64,000 nucleotides of DNA from Tessaracoccus caeni (GTDB lineage: Bacteria; Actinomycetota; Actinomycetes; Propionibacteriales; Propionibacteriaceae), in contig NZ_JARGDO010000008.1 in the NCBI RefSeq assembly GCF_029211185.1, positions 109,149-173,148 of the forward strand. Reading direction: 5' to 3'. The position numbers and the translations under genes were made by a program. Below the pieces are notes generated by a model. The model ran no database searches. It saw only the letters and a program-made list of their open reading frames with translations, and had not been told where the DNA came from. Position 1 is the first letter of the stretch. Each line of letters begins with the position of its first letter. Below, in pieces: positions 18,588 to 26,460 of the stretch.

Positions 18588-19619
18588 TCAGTCCTTCTTC
18601 GGCGCGCGGGGCGCGCCGAACATGATCTCGTCCCAGCTGGGGATCTGAGCCCTGCGGCGCTTCGACGACTTGGGTGCAGACGTTGCCGGCCCGTCGATCA
18701 ACGCCTCCTGCGGGGGCTCAGGCGTGGATTCGGCCGATGGGGTGGGCTCTGGCGACGCCTCCGAGGTCGGTTCGGCCTTCTCGGGCTGCGCGGCGTCCTG
18801 CTCTGGCTCGGAGGGCTCCTGGTCGACCGGCTGTTCTTGCTCCGGCGCCTGGGGTGCCGCGTCCGGCTCTGGCTCGGCGACGGTCGCCTCAGGCTCGCCT
18901 GGCGCCGTGGCCTCGGCCCCGGGCTCGACCTCCGGCTGGCGAGCCGGGAGTTCGCGGTCGATATCGGTGTAGATGCGCACCGAGTCCTCGGAGATGCCGC
19001 TCAGCAGGTCGTAGAGCTCGTCCAACTGGGAGGTGTCCTCGTTGGGCTCGTACAGGACGGCTGCGGCCGGGATGTCGTCTCCGGGAAGGTCGGCGGCCGG
19101 CTTCGGCTCGGGGGCGGTGACGGCGCGCACCAGCGCCAGCTCGTCCCTCAGGTCGACGGTGTTCTCCTCATCGGGGGTACGGGAGCCGGTGAGCTCCTCG
19201 CCGATCATCCAGCGGGCGTCGGCGTTGTCGGCGACGTTGAACCGTCCGCGGGGGTCGTAGACGAACTCGGCGGTCCGCGACTCCGCGTCGCCCTTCTCGG
19301 AGCTCAGCACACCGACGATGCGCCACTTCAGATCTGCCCTTCGGCTGGCATCCCACGAGATCTCGTCGGCGTCGATGCCGCGGGCGAGGAGACGCTCGCC
19401 GATCAACTGGCCGAGCCGGCGATGGGTGCCCGACTCGCCACGCCGACGCACCGTCGCGCCGAGGGCCTGCCGGGTCATGTGTTCGCGCTCCGCCATCACG
19501 GGGCCGGCGAATGCGGCGATGCGCTGCGCGTCCACTCCCGCTTCCGCCGCCACCTCGTCAAGGGTTGCGCCGCCACGGATCCGTGCCTGGATCTCGCGCG
19601 GGGAAAGTGCACTCTCCAT
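18588..19619 (-). CDS. sepH: SepH-like septation protein (DUF3071), N-terminally shortened
   Basis: A 343-residue protein whose conserved part starts at once with MESALSPREIQARIRGGATL, DEVAAEAGVDAQRIAAFAGP and MAEREHM, the helix-turn-helix part of SepH, an actinobacterial FtsZ-activating cell-division protein. From memory, typical SepH proteins carry about 50 extra residues before this helix region; no such sequence is visible upstream in any frame. The C-terminal about 150 residues are a low-complexity Pro/Glu/Ala tail ending RRRAQIPSWDEIMFGAPRAPKKD, where IPSWDEIMFG is the usual conserved SepH terminus. AGGAG lies about 12 nt before the ATG. Confidence 0.8.
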   Translation of the reverse strand: MESALSPREIQARIRGGATLDEVAAEAGVDAQRIAAFAGPVMAEREHMTRQALGATVRRRGESGTHRRLGQLIGERLLARGIDADEISWDASRRADLKWRIVGVLSSEKGDAESRTAEFVYDPRGRFNVADNADARWMIGEELTGSRTPDEENTVDLRDELALVRAVTAPEPKPAADLPGDDIPAAAVLYEPNEDTSQLDELYDLLSGISEDSVRIYTDIDRELPARQPEVEPGAEATAPGEPEATVAEPEPDAAPQAPEQEQPVDQEPSEPEQDAAQPEKAEPTSEASPEPTPSAESTPEPPQEALIDGPATSAPKSSKRRRAQIPSWDEIMFGAPRAPKKD

Positions 19620-19778
19620 GTGAAAGCTCGCTCCTCGTCCGGTGTTCCGCCCAAACCTATCAGTGCGGGGCACCATCGCGCGGCTGACGGATGGCCACGA
19701 CGCGATATTCGGAGGCAAGAGCTTGATTGTTCGCCGGGATGTGGTACACATATCCGCGAGCGTGACGAAAGGACTGGC

Positions 19779-20075
19779 ATGGCTACTGATTACGATGCCC
19801 CTCGCAAGACCGACGAGGAGATGAGCGAGGACTCGCTCGAAGAGCTCAAGTCGCGCCGTGCGGACAAGAACTCCGGCAAGGTCGACGAGGACGAGGTTGA
19901 GGCCGCGGAATCGTTCGAACTACCCGGGGCAGACCTGTCCCACGAGGAGCTCACGGTGCGCGTGCTGCCGCGTCAGGCAGACGAGTTCACCTGTGCGTCC
20001 TGCTTCCTGGTGAAGGCCCGCAGCCAGCTGGCTGAGAGCAAGGGCGGCCAGGACTACTGCGTCGACTGCGTGTAG
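19779..20075 (+). CDS. DUF4193 family protein
   Basis: A 98-residue acidic protein, MATDYDAPRKTDEEMSEDSL at the start, ending with FTCASCFLVKARSQLAE and DYCVDCV. Two CxxC pairs suggest a zinc-binding end. It matches the actinobacterial DUF4193 family, whose role is not established. Translation starts from AAAGGA about 6 nt upstream. Candidate promoter elements TTGATT (about 19722) and TACACA (about 19745) lie upstream. Confidence 0.88.
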   Translation: MATDYDAPRKTDEEMSEDSLEELKSRRADKNSGKVDEDEVEAAESFELPGADLSHEELTVRVLPRQADEFTCASCFLVKARSQLAESKGGQDYCVDCV

Positions 20076-20101
20076 ACGGAGCGACTACAGATACAGACCA
20101 A

Positions 20102-20134
20102 AGCGCGTCTCGAGGATCATCCTCGAGACGCGCT
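20102..20134. terminator. Bidirectional hairpin between DUF4193 and DUF4235 genes
   Basis: Perfect 16-bp arms at 20102-20117 and 20119-20134 are separated by one base. The hairpin lies between convergent genes and could serve both. Confidence 0.75.
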
Positions 20135-20163
20135 CTGGGTTCTGGGTGGTTTGGTCTTCGCTC

Positions 20164-20454
20164 TCAGTCGAGCTTGTTGAACAGCTTGCCGGGGGCCTTG
20201 CCGCCGGTCGCCTTCGCCCAATGCCGAGACATGTAGCGGTTCATCGTGAGCTGGGTGATACCGACGCCGAATCCGCTGGCGAGGGCCCAGATGAGGGCTT
20301 GCGTGATGGGGGTTTCTGGATCGTTCGGATCGGGCGGGGTCTCTCCTGTGCTCGCCTCCCACGCCTTCGTCACGAGCTTCTGCGCGACGATGGTGGTGGC
20401 GGCGCCCAGTACTCCGGCGTAGATCTTCCAGATCATCTTCTGGGTGAGCTGCAT
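20164..20454 (-). CDS. DUF4235 family membrane protein
   Basis: A 96-residue protein, MQLTQKMIWKIYAGVLGAAT at the N-terminus, with two predicted TM segments (about 8-25 and 55-75) linked by a Pro/Asp-rich loop (GETPPDPNDPETPI). This matches DUF4235; function unknown. AGGAGG is 8 nt before the ATG at 20454, which decides the start over an in-frame ATG at 20478. Confidence 0.8.
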   Translation of the reverse strand: MQLTQKMIWKIYAGVLGAATTIVAQKLVTKAWEASTGETPPDPNDPETPITQALIWALASGFGVGITQLTMNRYMSRHWAKATGGKAPGKLFNKLD

Positions 20455-20504
20455 GTCATTGGCCTCCTGGCCACCCATTATGCCCGGCGGGATCGGGACG
20501 CGGG

Positions 20505-20510
20505 TAGATT
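20505..20510 (+). promoter_or_regulatory. -10-like hexamer for leaderless DUF3093-dut operon
   Basis: TAGATT is followed by 6 nt and GTG at 20517; no Shine-Dalgarno is present. Confidence 0.5.
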
Positions 20511-20516
20511 GGCCCG

Positions 20517-20954
20517 GTGAGGTTTCGAGAACGGGTTGCTGTTCCCTGGTGGTGGTGGGCGCTCGGCGTCCTGCTCGTCGGATCGTTGGCTGTCGCCGTG
20601 CTGGCCTATGTCGACTCCACCGCGGGCATCGCCTTGTCCGTCGCGGCGGCCTTCGCTGTGGGGGTGGTGCTGATCGGGTACGCCCTTCCCATCGCGGTTG
20701 ACGACGAGACGCTCACCGTCGGGCGGTTCCGGCTGGAGCGCGACTACATCGCCACCGCGGAGGCCTATGAGGGCGAAGCGGCCCAGCGGGTGCAAGGCCC
20801 TGACGCCGACCACACCGCGCTCCTGCAGACCCGGCCGTACACGTCCGGGTTGGTGCGCGTCGTGCTGGACGACCCCGCCGACCCGCATCGCAGCTGGCTG
20901 ATCAGCACCCGCCGTCCCCAAGAACTCGCCGAAGCCGTGAGGAGCATCCTGTGA
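20517..20954 (+). CDS. DUF3093 family membrane protein
   Basis: A 145-residue protein with [19 protein letters not shown], two TM helices within the first 70 residues and a C-terminal soluble part ending [19 protein letters not shown]. This is the DUF3093 pattern; function unknown. The last codons overlap dut (GTGA), so the two are translationally coupled, and a leaderless promoter drives them. Confidence 0.83.
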   Translation: MRFRERVAVPWWWWALGVLLVGSLAVAVLAYVDSTAGIALSVAAAFAVGVVLIGYALPIAVDDETLTVGRFRLERDYIATAEAYEGEAAQRVQGPDADHTALLQTRPYTSGLVRVVLDDPADPHRSWLISTRRPQELAEAVRSIL

Positions 20955-21412
20955 CCGACATCACCATCGATACCGTTGCCGACCAGCGCCATCTTCCCTC
21001 CTATGCCCGTCCCGGCGACGCGGGAGCGGATCTCCGCTCGACGCAGGAGGTCGTGCTGGCGCCGGGAGAACGGGTGCTGGTGGGCACCGGGGTGCGCATC
21101 GCGCTTCCTGAGGGCCATGTGGCGTTGGTGACCCCCCGCTCGGGGCTGGCCGCCAAGGCGGGGCTCAGCATCGTCAACTCGCCTGGAGTGATCGACTCGG
21201 GCTACCGGGGTGAGATCAAAGTGTGCCTGATCAACCTGGATCCTCGGGAGGAGATCCACATCGCCGACGGCGACCGCATCGCGCAGATGGTGGTGCTGCC
21301 CTTCGCGACGGCCCTCTTCCATCCCGTGGACGGGCTCGATGAGACCGAGCGCGGCGAGGGTGGCTATGGTTCTACTGGCGGTAGCCAGTTGTTGAGTGGA
21401 GAGACCAAGTGA
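20951..21412 (+). CDS. dut: Deoxyuridine 5'-triphosphate nucleotidohydrolase
   Basis: A 153-residue trimeric dUTPase, converting dUTP to dUMP and PPi to keep uracil out of DNA. All five motifs are visible in order: [31 protein letters not shown] and the C-terminal GEGGYGSTG. The start overlaps DUF3093 and the end overlaps DUF3710, forming a tightly coupled set. Confidence 0.96.
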   Translation: MTDITIDTVADQRHLPSYARPGDAGADLRSTQEVVLAPGERVLVGTGVRIALPEGHVALVTPRSGLAAKAGLSIVNSPGVIDSGYRGEIKVCLINLDPREEIHIADGDRIAQMVVLPFATALFHPVDGLDETERGEGGYGSTGGSQLLSGETK

Positions 21413-22122
21413 TTTTCGGACGCAAGAAGTCGAGCCAGCCGGCCGACGAGTCGACGCCTGCCCAGCCCCAGGTCGAGGAGACGGAGGAGTCGTCGGCTCC
21501 TCAGGAGATCCCTGGTGTGCCGGCTGAGGCGCAGGCCACCTGGCGCGAATGGGACGAGCAGTTCACGCGCGACGAGGGCCCGTTCGACATCAGCGAGGTG
21601 GACCTCGAGGCCGACGACGTCAACCGGCTCGATCTGGGCTGCCTGGTCGTGACACCGTTCCCCGAGATGAAGCTGCAGCTCCAGGTGGATCAGCAGCGCA
21701 AGAATGTGCAGGCGATCCTGGTGGGCGACGGCGCGTCGGCGCTAGAGGTGGCGCTCTTCGGTGCCCCTGCGCGCAGCTCGCTGATTCCGGAGACGCGTGG
21801 CGAGATCATCCAGTCGGCGGCCAAGTCGAAGGGCCGCGTCGCCGTGGCCAAGGGCCCGTTCGGGGCTGAGATCCGACGCGCGCTGCCCGTCACCGATCCG
21901 CAGGGCAACCCCGCGATGCACGTCTCCCGCACCTGGCTCGTCGAGGGGCCCAGCTGGATGCTGCGCGGCGTGCTGATGGGTAAGGCCGCGATGGACCCGT
22001 CCGACTACGACGCCTCGGTTGCCCTGCTGGAGTTCTTCGCGAACCTGGTCGTGCGACGCGGCACCACTCCGGTTGCCCCTGGCTCCCTGATCCCGATGAC
22101 GGTGCCGCAGAAGGACGCCTGA
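21409..22122 (+). CDS. DUF3710 family protein
   Basis: A 237-residue protein starting [11 protein letters not shown] with a Pro/Glu-rich linker to about residue 45, then a conserved domain with [41 protein letters not shown] and [12 protein letters not shown]. It is an actinobacterial DUF3710 protein, regularly found beside dut; function unknown. The GTG start overlaps the dut stop (GTGA). Confidence 0.85.
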   Translation: MIFGRKKSSQPADESTPAQPQVEETEESSAPQEIPGVPAEAQATWREWDEQFTRDEGPFDISEVDLEADDVNRLDLGCLVVTPFPEMKLQLQVDQQRKNVQAILVGDGASALEVALFGAPARSSLIPETRGEIIQSAAKSKGRVAVAKGPFGAEIRRALPVTDPQGNPAMHVSRTWLVEGPSWMLRGVLMGKAAMDPSDYDASVALLEFFANLVVRRGTTPVAPGSLIPMTVPQKDA

Positions 22123-22195
22123 CCGTGACCACCGGCCACAATGGTGAGGCGGTCCCTGTGGACGTCGCCCTGCCGCTGAGGAAGGAAGCCCGACG

Positions 22196-22564
22196 GTGAG
22201 CACCCATGAGGCACCTCGCCCGTTGGGCGAGCGGCTGCGTCGCTACTTCTGGTCGCCAGAACGGCTCGAGGCCGAGGATCTGGAGAAGGCGGCCAGGGAT
22301 TGCGGTGCCACGCCCCTGTCCCAGTGCAGGTCGCGGCAGCGGGTGACGGTACGAGGCACCATCACCGCCGTCACGAGCGGTGACAAGAACGGCTGGTTGA
22401 GCGCTGAACTGAACGACGGAACGGGCAGCGTACGTCTGATCTGGATGGGTCGCACCACCATCGACTGCGTGCTCCCGGGACGTCACGTGAAGGCCACCGG
22501 CCGCCTGGCCGACCTCGACGGTGGCCGCGCCATCTACAACCCGGAGTTCGAAGTCCTGGACTGA
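22196..22564 (+). CDS. OB-fold nucleic-acid-binding domain protein
   Basis: A 122-residue protein with a short charged N-terminus (RPLGERLRRYFWSPERLEAEDL) and then an OB-fold: QRVTVRGTITAVTSG, LSAELNDGTGSVRLIWMGR, LPGRHVKATGRLADLDGGRAIYNPEFEVL. Such proteins follow DUF3710 in many actinobacteria and resemble RecG-type OB domains. DNA or RNA binding is inferred. GAGGAAGGAAG precedes the GTG. In other actinobacteria, as I recall, a DUF3159 gene and the trkA pair follow directly; here 3.9 kb of other sequence intervenes. Confidence 0.8.
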   Translation: MSTHEAPRPLGERLRRYFWSPERLEAEDLEKAARDCGATPLSQCRSRQRVTVRGTITAVTSGDKNGWLSAELNDGTGSVRLIWMGRTTIDCVLPGRHVKATGRLADLDGGRAIYNPEFEVLD

Positions 22565-22571
22565 GTCCATT

Positions 22572-22620
22572 CACGCTCTTCGAGGTGCGAGGCCGCTCGC
22601 GGCCGAGCCTCGAGGAGAGC
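22572..22620. repeat. Dispersed palindromic repeat, short type (copy C)
   Basis: It begins CACGCTCTTCGAGGTGCGAG and ends GCCTCGAGGAGAGC, with inner palindrome GGCCGCTCGCGGCC. The 49 bp are identical to the copy at 22748. It starts 8 bp after the OB-fold gene's stop codon. Confidence 0.85.
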
Positions 22621-22674
22621 CCGCGTGAGAACGGGCAGGAAGTTGGCCGTCGGGCTGGGTGTTCGGCTGCCGGT

Positions 22675-22741
22675 CGCTCTTTTCGAGGCTTAGGCTCTGG
22701 GGCTCGTTCCTCGCCCAGCGCCTACGCACCTCAAAGAGCGT
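22675..22741. repeat. Dispersed palindromic repeat, long type (copy D)
   Basis: Arms GCTCTTTTCGAGGCT and GCACCTCAAAGAGCG surround a loop with CTCTGGGGCTCGTTCCTCGC. The loop is shared with the copy at 63763. Confidence 0.8.
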
Positions 22742-22747
22742 CATCAT

Positions 22748-22800
22748 CACGCTCTTCGAGGTGCGAGGCCGCTCGCGGCCGAGCCTCGAGGAGAGCGTGA
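22748..22800. repeat. Dispersed palindromic repeat, short type (copy E)
   Basis: Identical to copy C over 49 bp, then GTGA, which completes the CACGCTCT/AGAGCGTG terminal inverted arms. Confidence 0.85.
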
Positions 22801-22807
22801 CGGTGTC

Positions 22808-22933
22808 TAGGGGCTTGTGGTCGGAAACTGTGGTCCGGTTCGTCGTGTTCCGGATCGGGTTGCGGTGGCTGAGGAACGAGCGAAACGAGCCCCGAAGTGC
22901 CCGCCCGCCGTGTTCCGGCGCTTCGCGCGGGCT
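22808..22933 (+). repeat. Left arm of an inverted sequence pair flanking the secreted CHAP protein gene
   Basis: Three blocks, TAGGGGCTTGTGGTC (22808), CGTCGTGTTCCGGAT (22841) and CCGGCGCTTCGCGCGGGCT (22915), recur in the same order on the minus strand at 26449, 26429 and 26387, with 14/15, 14/15 and 19/19 identity. Each arm adjoins a short-type palindrome on its outer side. The arms have diverged by insertions and deletions (126 against 81 bp). Confidence 0.75.
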
Positions 22934-22942
22934 CGCACCATG

Positions 22943-22985
22943 GTCTTTGAGGTACGAGGCCGTCCGCGGCCGAGCCTCGAAAAGA
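22943..22985. repeat. Dispersed palindromic repeat, short type (copy F)
   Basis: TCTTTGAGGTACGAGGCCGT is followed by CCGCGGCCGAGCCTCGAAAA and GA. It is related to copies C and E, with a changed inner palindrome. Copies C-F and the hairpin at 23030 together fill the 631-bp stretch 22565-23195; I see no gene there. Confidence 0.8.
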
Positions 22986-23029
22986 CCCAGCGCAAGACCC
23001 CGCAGGAAACTGGCCGCGCGGCTTAGGAG

Positions 23030-23065
23030 CTTGCTAACCCACCGACTTCGGTGGGTTAGCAAGCG
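23030..23065 (+). terminator. Strong hairpin upstream of the CHAP protein gene
   Basis: Perfect 17-bp arms at 23030-23046 and 23049-23065 leave a 2-nt spacer. It lacks a T-run. It lies 130 bp before the gene and may insulate it from upstream transcription or sit in its leader. Confidence 0.5.
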
Positions 23066-23195
23066 CCTAAGGCGATCGAGGCCGCCTTCGTCGCGCCTTT
23101 GGCGAATCCTGGGCCGTCGACATTGCCCGGGTGGCGGTGTGGAAGAATCCCGAGTGCGGTGCCAATGGTCGGCACTCACGTGGAGGGGGAACCAC

Positions 23196-26100
23196 ATGTC
23201 CATCCGTCGCATCCTGTTCAGCGTCCTCGCTGCCCTGTCCCTGGTACTGAGCTCACTGGTCTTCGCTCCAGCTGCACAAGCCTCGCCTGCCATTGCCAAC
23301 CGAGACTACGGCTACCCGTATCCGAGCGCTCCAGACTGCGACGAGGTCACTGAGGCCAACTGCGCCGCCGACAAGTGGAGCTTCTATCAGGGGCAATGCA
23401 CGTCCTGGGTTGCATACCGTCTGAATCAGCTGAACTTTGGTGCTGAGAAGACCTTTACCAACTGGTACGCCGGTGTCCACTGGGGTAATGCCAACAAGTG
23501 GGGCCCCGCAGCCAGATCTGCGGGGATCAGCGTGGATGCGAATCCCAGAAAGGGCTCGGTGGCATGGTGGGATAGGGCTTTCCACGTCGCCTATGTGGAA
23601 GAAGTCTACGCGGACGGATCAATCCTCATCTCAGAGATGAACGCCGACTACCACAACAGCTTCCGCCTGACGACTCTCCGCAACGGGGGACGCTGGCCGG
23701 ACGGCTTCATCCATGTGAAGGACATTTCCGGTCCTCCGCCATCCGCTGACTCGGACGGCGATGGCGTCCCTGATGATAGGGATGCCTGTCCTGCCGTTCC
23801 TGGGCGGGTAGAGCTTGGTGGGTGTCCTGTGGATGCAAACGGCAACGGTATCGAGGACTCGCAGGAGATGATTCCTTGGGATACTGATGTGAATGGTGAT
23901 GGTTTTCCTGATGTGGTTGGTTTCGCCGATTCTGGTGTGAGTGTTGCTCTGAATACTGGTTCGTCTTTTGGTCCGGCGAAGTCTTGGATTGCGGATTTCA
24001 CGGCGAAGGCGGGCGGGTGGCGAGTTGACGCGCATCCGCGGATGTTGGTGGATGTCAATGGCGATGGTTTGCCTGATGTGGTTGGTTTCGCTGAAGCGGG
24101 GGTGAATGTTGCTCTGAATACAGGTTCCTCTTTCAGGGCGACGGAGAGGTGGATTTCTGATTTCGGAGCTAACGGTGGTTGGAAGATTAGTGATTCGCCG
24201 CGCTCCTTGGTTGACGTGAACGGGGACGGGTTGCCTGACATCGTTGGGTTCAGCTCGGTCGGGATATATGTTTCGCTGAACTCTGGTTCCTCGTTCAAGT
24301 CGGCGGTTCGTTGGCATGCCGGGTTTGGTGCGTCTGGGGCGTCGGGTGGTTGGCAAGTTTCTCAGCATCCGCGAATGCTGGTGGATGTCAATGGTGATGG
24401 TTTGCCTGATGTGGTTGGTTTCGCGAACTCTGGTGTGAGGATTGCGTTAAACACGGGTTCGTCGTTCGGGGCGACGGAGACATGGATTTCTGATTTCGCG
24501 GCTGATGGTGGTTGGAAGATTAGTGATTCGCCGCGCTCCTTGGTTGACGTGAACGGGGACGGGTTGCCTGACATCGTTGGGTTCAGCTCGGTCGGGATAT
24601 ATGTTTCGCTGAACTCTGGTTCCTCGTTCAAGTCGGCGGTTCGTTGGCATGCCGGGTTTGGTGCGTCTGGGGCGTCGGGTGGTTGGCAAGTTTCTCAGCA
24701 TCCGCGAATGCTGGTGGATGTGAATGGTGATGGTTTGCCGGATGTGGTTGGTTTTGCTGAAGCTGGCGTGCTTGTTGCTCTGAATAGTGGGTCGTCTTTT
24801 GGTCCCACGAAGTCGTGGATTGCAGATTTCACTGTGAAGGCAGGTGGATGGCGAGTCGAGGCGCATCCGCGGATGCTGGTGGATGTGAATGGTGATGGTT
24901 TGCCAGACGTGGTTGGTTTCGCTGAAGCTGGCGTGCTTGTTGCTCTGAATAGTGGGTCGTCTTTTGGTCCGACGAAACAGTGGAACAACTACTTCGGTGC
25001 GGGCCCTTCCGGCGGTGGATGGCGAGTCGAAGCGCATCCCCGTGGGGTGAGTTCCGCGGCGGTGAGGGGAAAGACGCCGACTATTTCTGGCAAGGCCGTT
25101 GTTGGTCAGAGTCTCTCTGTGGCGACTGGTGTGTGGACCCCCGGTGTGAGTTTCAGGTATCAGTGGCTTGCAGATGGTTCGGCGATCAAGGATGCGACAT
25201 CGTCGGTGTTGAGGTTGACCGACGCGATGCTTGGCAAGACGATCTCCGTGCGAGTGACGGGTATCAAGGCGGGCCTGACAAGGTTGGTGAAGACATCGAA
25301 CGCCACGAGCAAAGTCACTGCGACGGTCGTGGCGGGAAGCGTGAAGGTCACGGGAACACCCGCAGTCGGCGACGAGCTCGAGGCAGTGAGTAGCTCCTGG
25401 ACACCAGATGCTGCGTTGGCGTACCAGTGGTTGCGGGATGGGAAGGTGATCGCTGGTGCGACGGCGTCGTCGTACACGCTGACTGCGGATGATGCTGAGA
25501 AGAAGATCAGTGTCAAGGTGACGGGTTCGAAGGCTGGGTATGCGTCGGTGTCGAAGACCAGTGCCGAGGTGTTGGTGCCGATTCCGCCGAAGCCTTCTCC
25601 GACCCCTACCCCCACTCCGACGCCGACCGCGACTCCCACTCCGACGCCGTCCCCGACTGCCGGGCCGTCTGAGGAGCCGCTGTTGCCGGAGGTGACGGCG
25701 CCGTCGATTGGGTCGGTGAAGGTTGGGTCGAAGGTGTCGGTGAAGCTGGGGGCTTGGAAGTCCAGCTACAGCGTGAAGTATCAGTGGTTGCTGGATGGGA
25801 AGAGCGTCAAGGGGGCGACGAAGTCCACCTACACCCCGTTGCCGTCGGATGTGGGGAAGAAGCTCGGTGTTCGGGTGACCGCTAGTGCGTCTGGTGTGGA
25901 GTCGCAGACCGTCGTGTCGAAGGTGGTGAAGGTCGGTAAGGGGTTGCCGTCGGTGAAGGTCAGCGCGAAGGCTGGTTCGAAGGGGAAGGTGACGTTGTCG
26001 ATCGTGTTGGGGTTGCCGGGGACGAAGGATGCGTCGGTGGTCGGGAAGGTGAGGGTGTATGACGGGGCGAGGTTGGTCAAGACGGTGACTGTGAAGAAGG

Positions 26101-26219
26101 GCAAAGCGTCAGTGGGTTTGTCGAGGTTGAAGAAGGGGAGTCATACGTTCAAGGTGAGTTACGGCTCGACGAAGGCGTATGAGGGGAAGTCGGGTTCGGT
26201 GAAAGCGACGATCAAGTAG
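23196..26219 (+). CDS. Secreted CHAP-domain protein with seven FG-GAP/VCBS-like repeats and Ig-like domains
   Basis: A 1007-residue exported protein. Signal peptide 1-29 ends in PAAQA. A CHAP amidase/peptidase domain follows (about 50-175) with Cys68 in QGQCTSWVAYR and His130 in RAFHVAYVEEV, then ISEMN supplying the third polar residue. A calcium-binding DSDGDGVPDDRDACP segment is near 185-199. Seven repeats of about 55 residues, DVNGDGLPDVVGF..GV.VALN.GSSF, run from about 229 to 620. Two Ig-like modules (YQWL.DG), a Pro-Thr linker, a third such module and a final beta domain follow. A GGAGGGGGA ribosome site fits the ATG at 23196. The FG-GAP section is more AT-rich than neighbouring genes. 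A peptidoglycan-cleaving or adhesive surface role is inferred. No LPXTG motif is seen. Confidence 0.88.
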   Translation: MSIRRILFSVLAALSLVLSSLVFAPAAQASPAIANRDYGYPYPSAPDCDEVTEANCAADKWSFYQGQCTSWVAYRLNQLNFGAEKTFTNWYAGVHWGNANKWGPAARSAGISVDANPRKGSVAWWDRAFHVAYVEEVYADGSILISEMNADYHNSFRLTTLRNGGRWPDGFIHVKDISGPPPSADSDGDGVPDDRDACPAVPGRVELGGCPVDANGNGIEDSQEMIPWDTDVNGDGFPDVVGFADSGVSVALNTGSSFGPAKSWIADFTAKAGGWRVDAHPRMLVDVNGDGLPDVVGFAEAGVNVALNTGSSFRATERWISDFGANGGWKISDSPRSLVDVNGDGLPDIVGFSSVGIYVSLNSGSSFKSAVRWHAGFGASGASGGWQVSQHPRMLVDVNGDGLPDVVGFANSGVRIALNTGSSFGATETWISDFAADGGWKISDSPRSLVDVNGDGLPDIVGFSSVGIYVSLNSGSSFKSAVRWHAGFGASGASGGWQVSQHPRMLVDVNGDGLPDVVGFAEAGVLVALNSGSSFGPTKSWIADFTVKAGGWRVEAHPRMLVDVNGDGLPDVVGFAEAGVLVALNSGSSFGPTKQWNNYFGAGPSGGGWRVEAHPRGVSSAAVRGKTPTISGKAVVGQSLSVATGVWTPGVSFRYQWLADGSAIKDATSSVLRLTDAMLGKTISVRVTGIKAGLTRLVKTSNATSKVTATVVAGSVKVTGTPAVGDELEAVSSSWTPDAALAYQWLRDGKVIAGATASSYTLTADDAEKKISVKVTGSKAGYASVSKTSAEVLVPIPPKPSPTPTPTPTPTATPTPTPSPTAGPSEEPLLPEVTAPSIGSVKVGSKVSVKLGAWKSSYSVKYQWLLDGKSVKGATKSTYTPLPSDVGKKLGVRVTASASGVESQTVVSKVVKVGKGLPSVKVSAKAGSKGKVTLSIVLGLPGTKDASVVGKVRVYDGARLVKTVTVKKGKASVGLSRLKKGSHTFKVSYGSTKAYEGKSGSVKATIK
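24174..24388 (+). repeat. 215-bp perfect direct repeat, copy 1
   Basis: Identical base for base to 24507-24721; the 333-bp offset equals 111 codons, two FG-GAP repeats. Both copies lie within the CHAP protein gene, so recombination between them would keep the frame. Confidence 0.95.
24507..24721 (+). repeat. 215-bp perfect direct repeat, copy 2
   Basis: Second copy of the repeat at 24174-24388. It ends at a C/G difference after CTGGTGGATGT. Confidence 0.95.
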
Positions 26220-26243
26220 CGCCCGGGTTCGGGAGAGTGCTTC

Positions 26244-26285
26244 AGTGGGAGATGTTCCACCGTAGACGGGGGAACATCTCCCACT
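26244..26285 (+). terminator. Hairpin downstream of the CHAP protein gene
   Basis: Perfect 15-bp arms, AGTGGGAGATGTTCC at 26244-26258 and its complement at 26271-26285, with a 12-nt loop, begin 25 bp after the stop codon. GCGTTGTTGTTGG follows, which is moderately T-rich. Confidence 0.75.
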
Positions 26286-26307
26286 GGAGCGTTGTTGTTG
26301 GTGGTTG

Positions 26308-26418
26308 GCGGGCTGAGTCTTGTGGAGGATGGGGTCCGCGAGTGGGTTTGGTGGGCGTAAAGACGCTCAGCCCGCGCGAAGCGCCGGGAGAGCGTCCGGG
26401 CAGGAGCGGACCCCATCC
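26308..26418. other. Interleaved inverted repeats (pseudoknot-like) in the 3' flank
   Basis: GCGGGCTGAG (26308-26317) pairs with CTCAGCCCGC (26366-26375). GGATGGGGTCCGC (26327-26339) pairs with GCGGACCCCATCC (26406-26418). The order a-b-a'-b' is the H-type pseudoknot topology. GACGCTC (26362) and GAGCGTC (26390) offer an alternative hairpin. No ORF with coding character covers the segment. Confidence 0.6.
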
Positions 26419-26449
26419 GGAGCACGACGGACCTGACCACAAGTCCCTA
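26369..26449 (-). repeat. Right arm of the inverted pair flanking the CHAP protein gene
   Basis: Reverse-complement counterpart of 22808-22933; see that entry for the matching blocks. It overlaps the pseudoknot-like segment. Confidence 0.7.
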
Positions 26450-26460
26450 CGCACAGTCCC

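Noticed and set aside
22659..23195. Upstream extension of the CHAP protein frame by 179 codons.
   Set aside because: The extension is translated palindromic repeats. The signal peptide and ribosome site place the start at 23196.
22565..23195. Possible CRISPR array, because of repeated GC-rich blocks.
   Set aside because: Spacing and repeat lengths are irregular, units are long palindromes in both orientations, and there are no cas genes.
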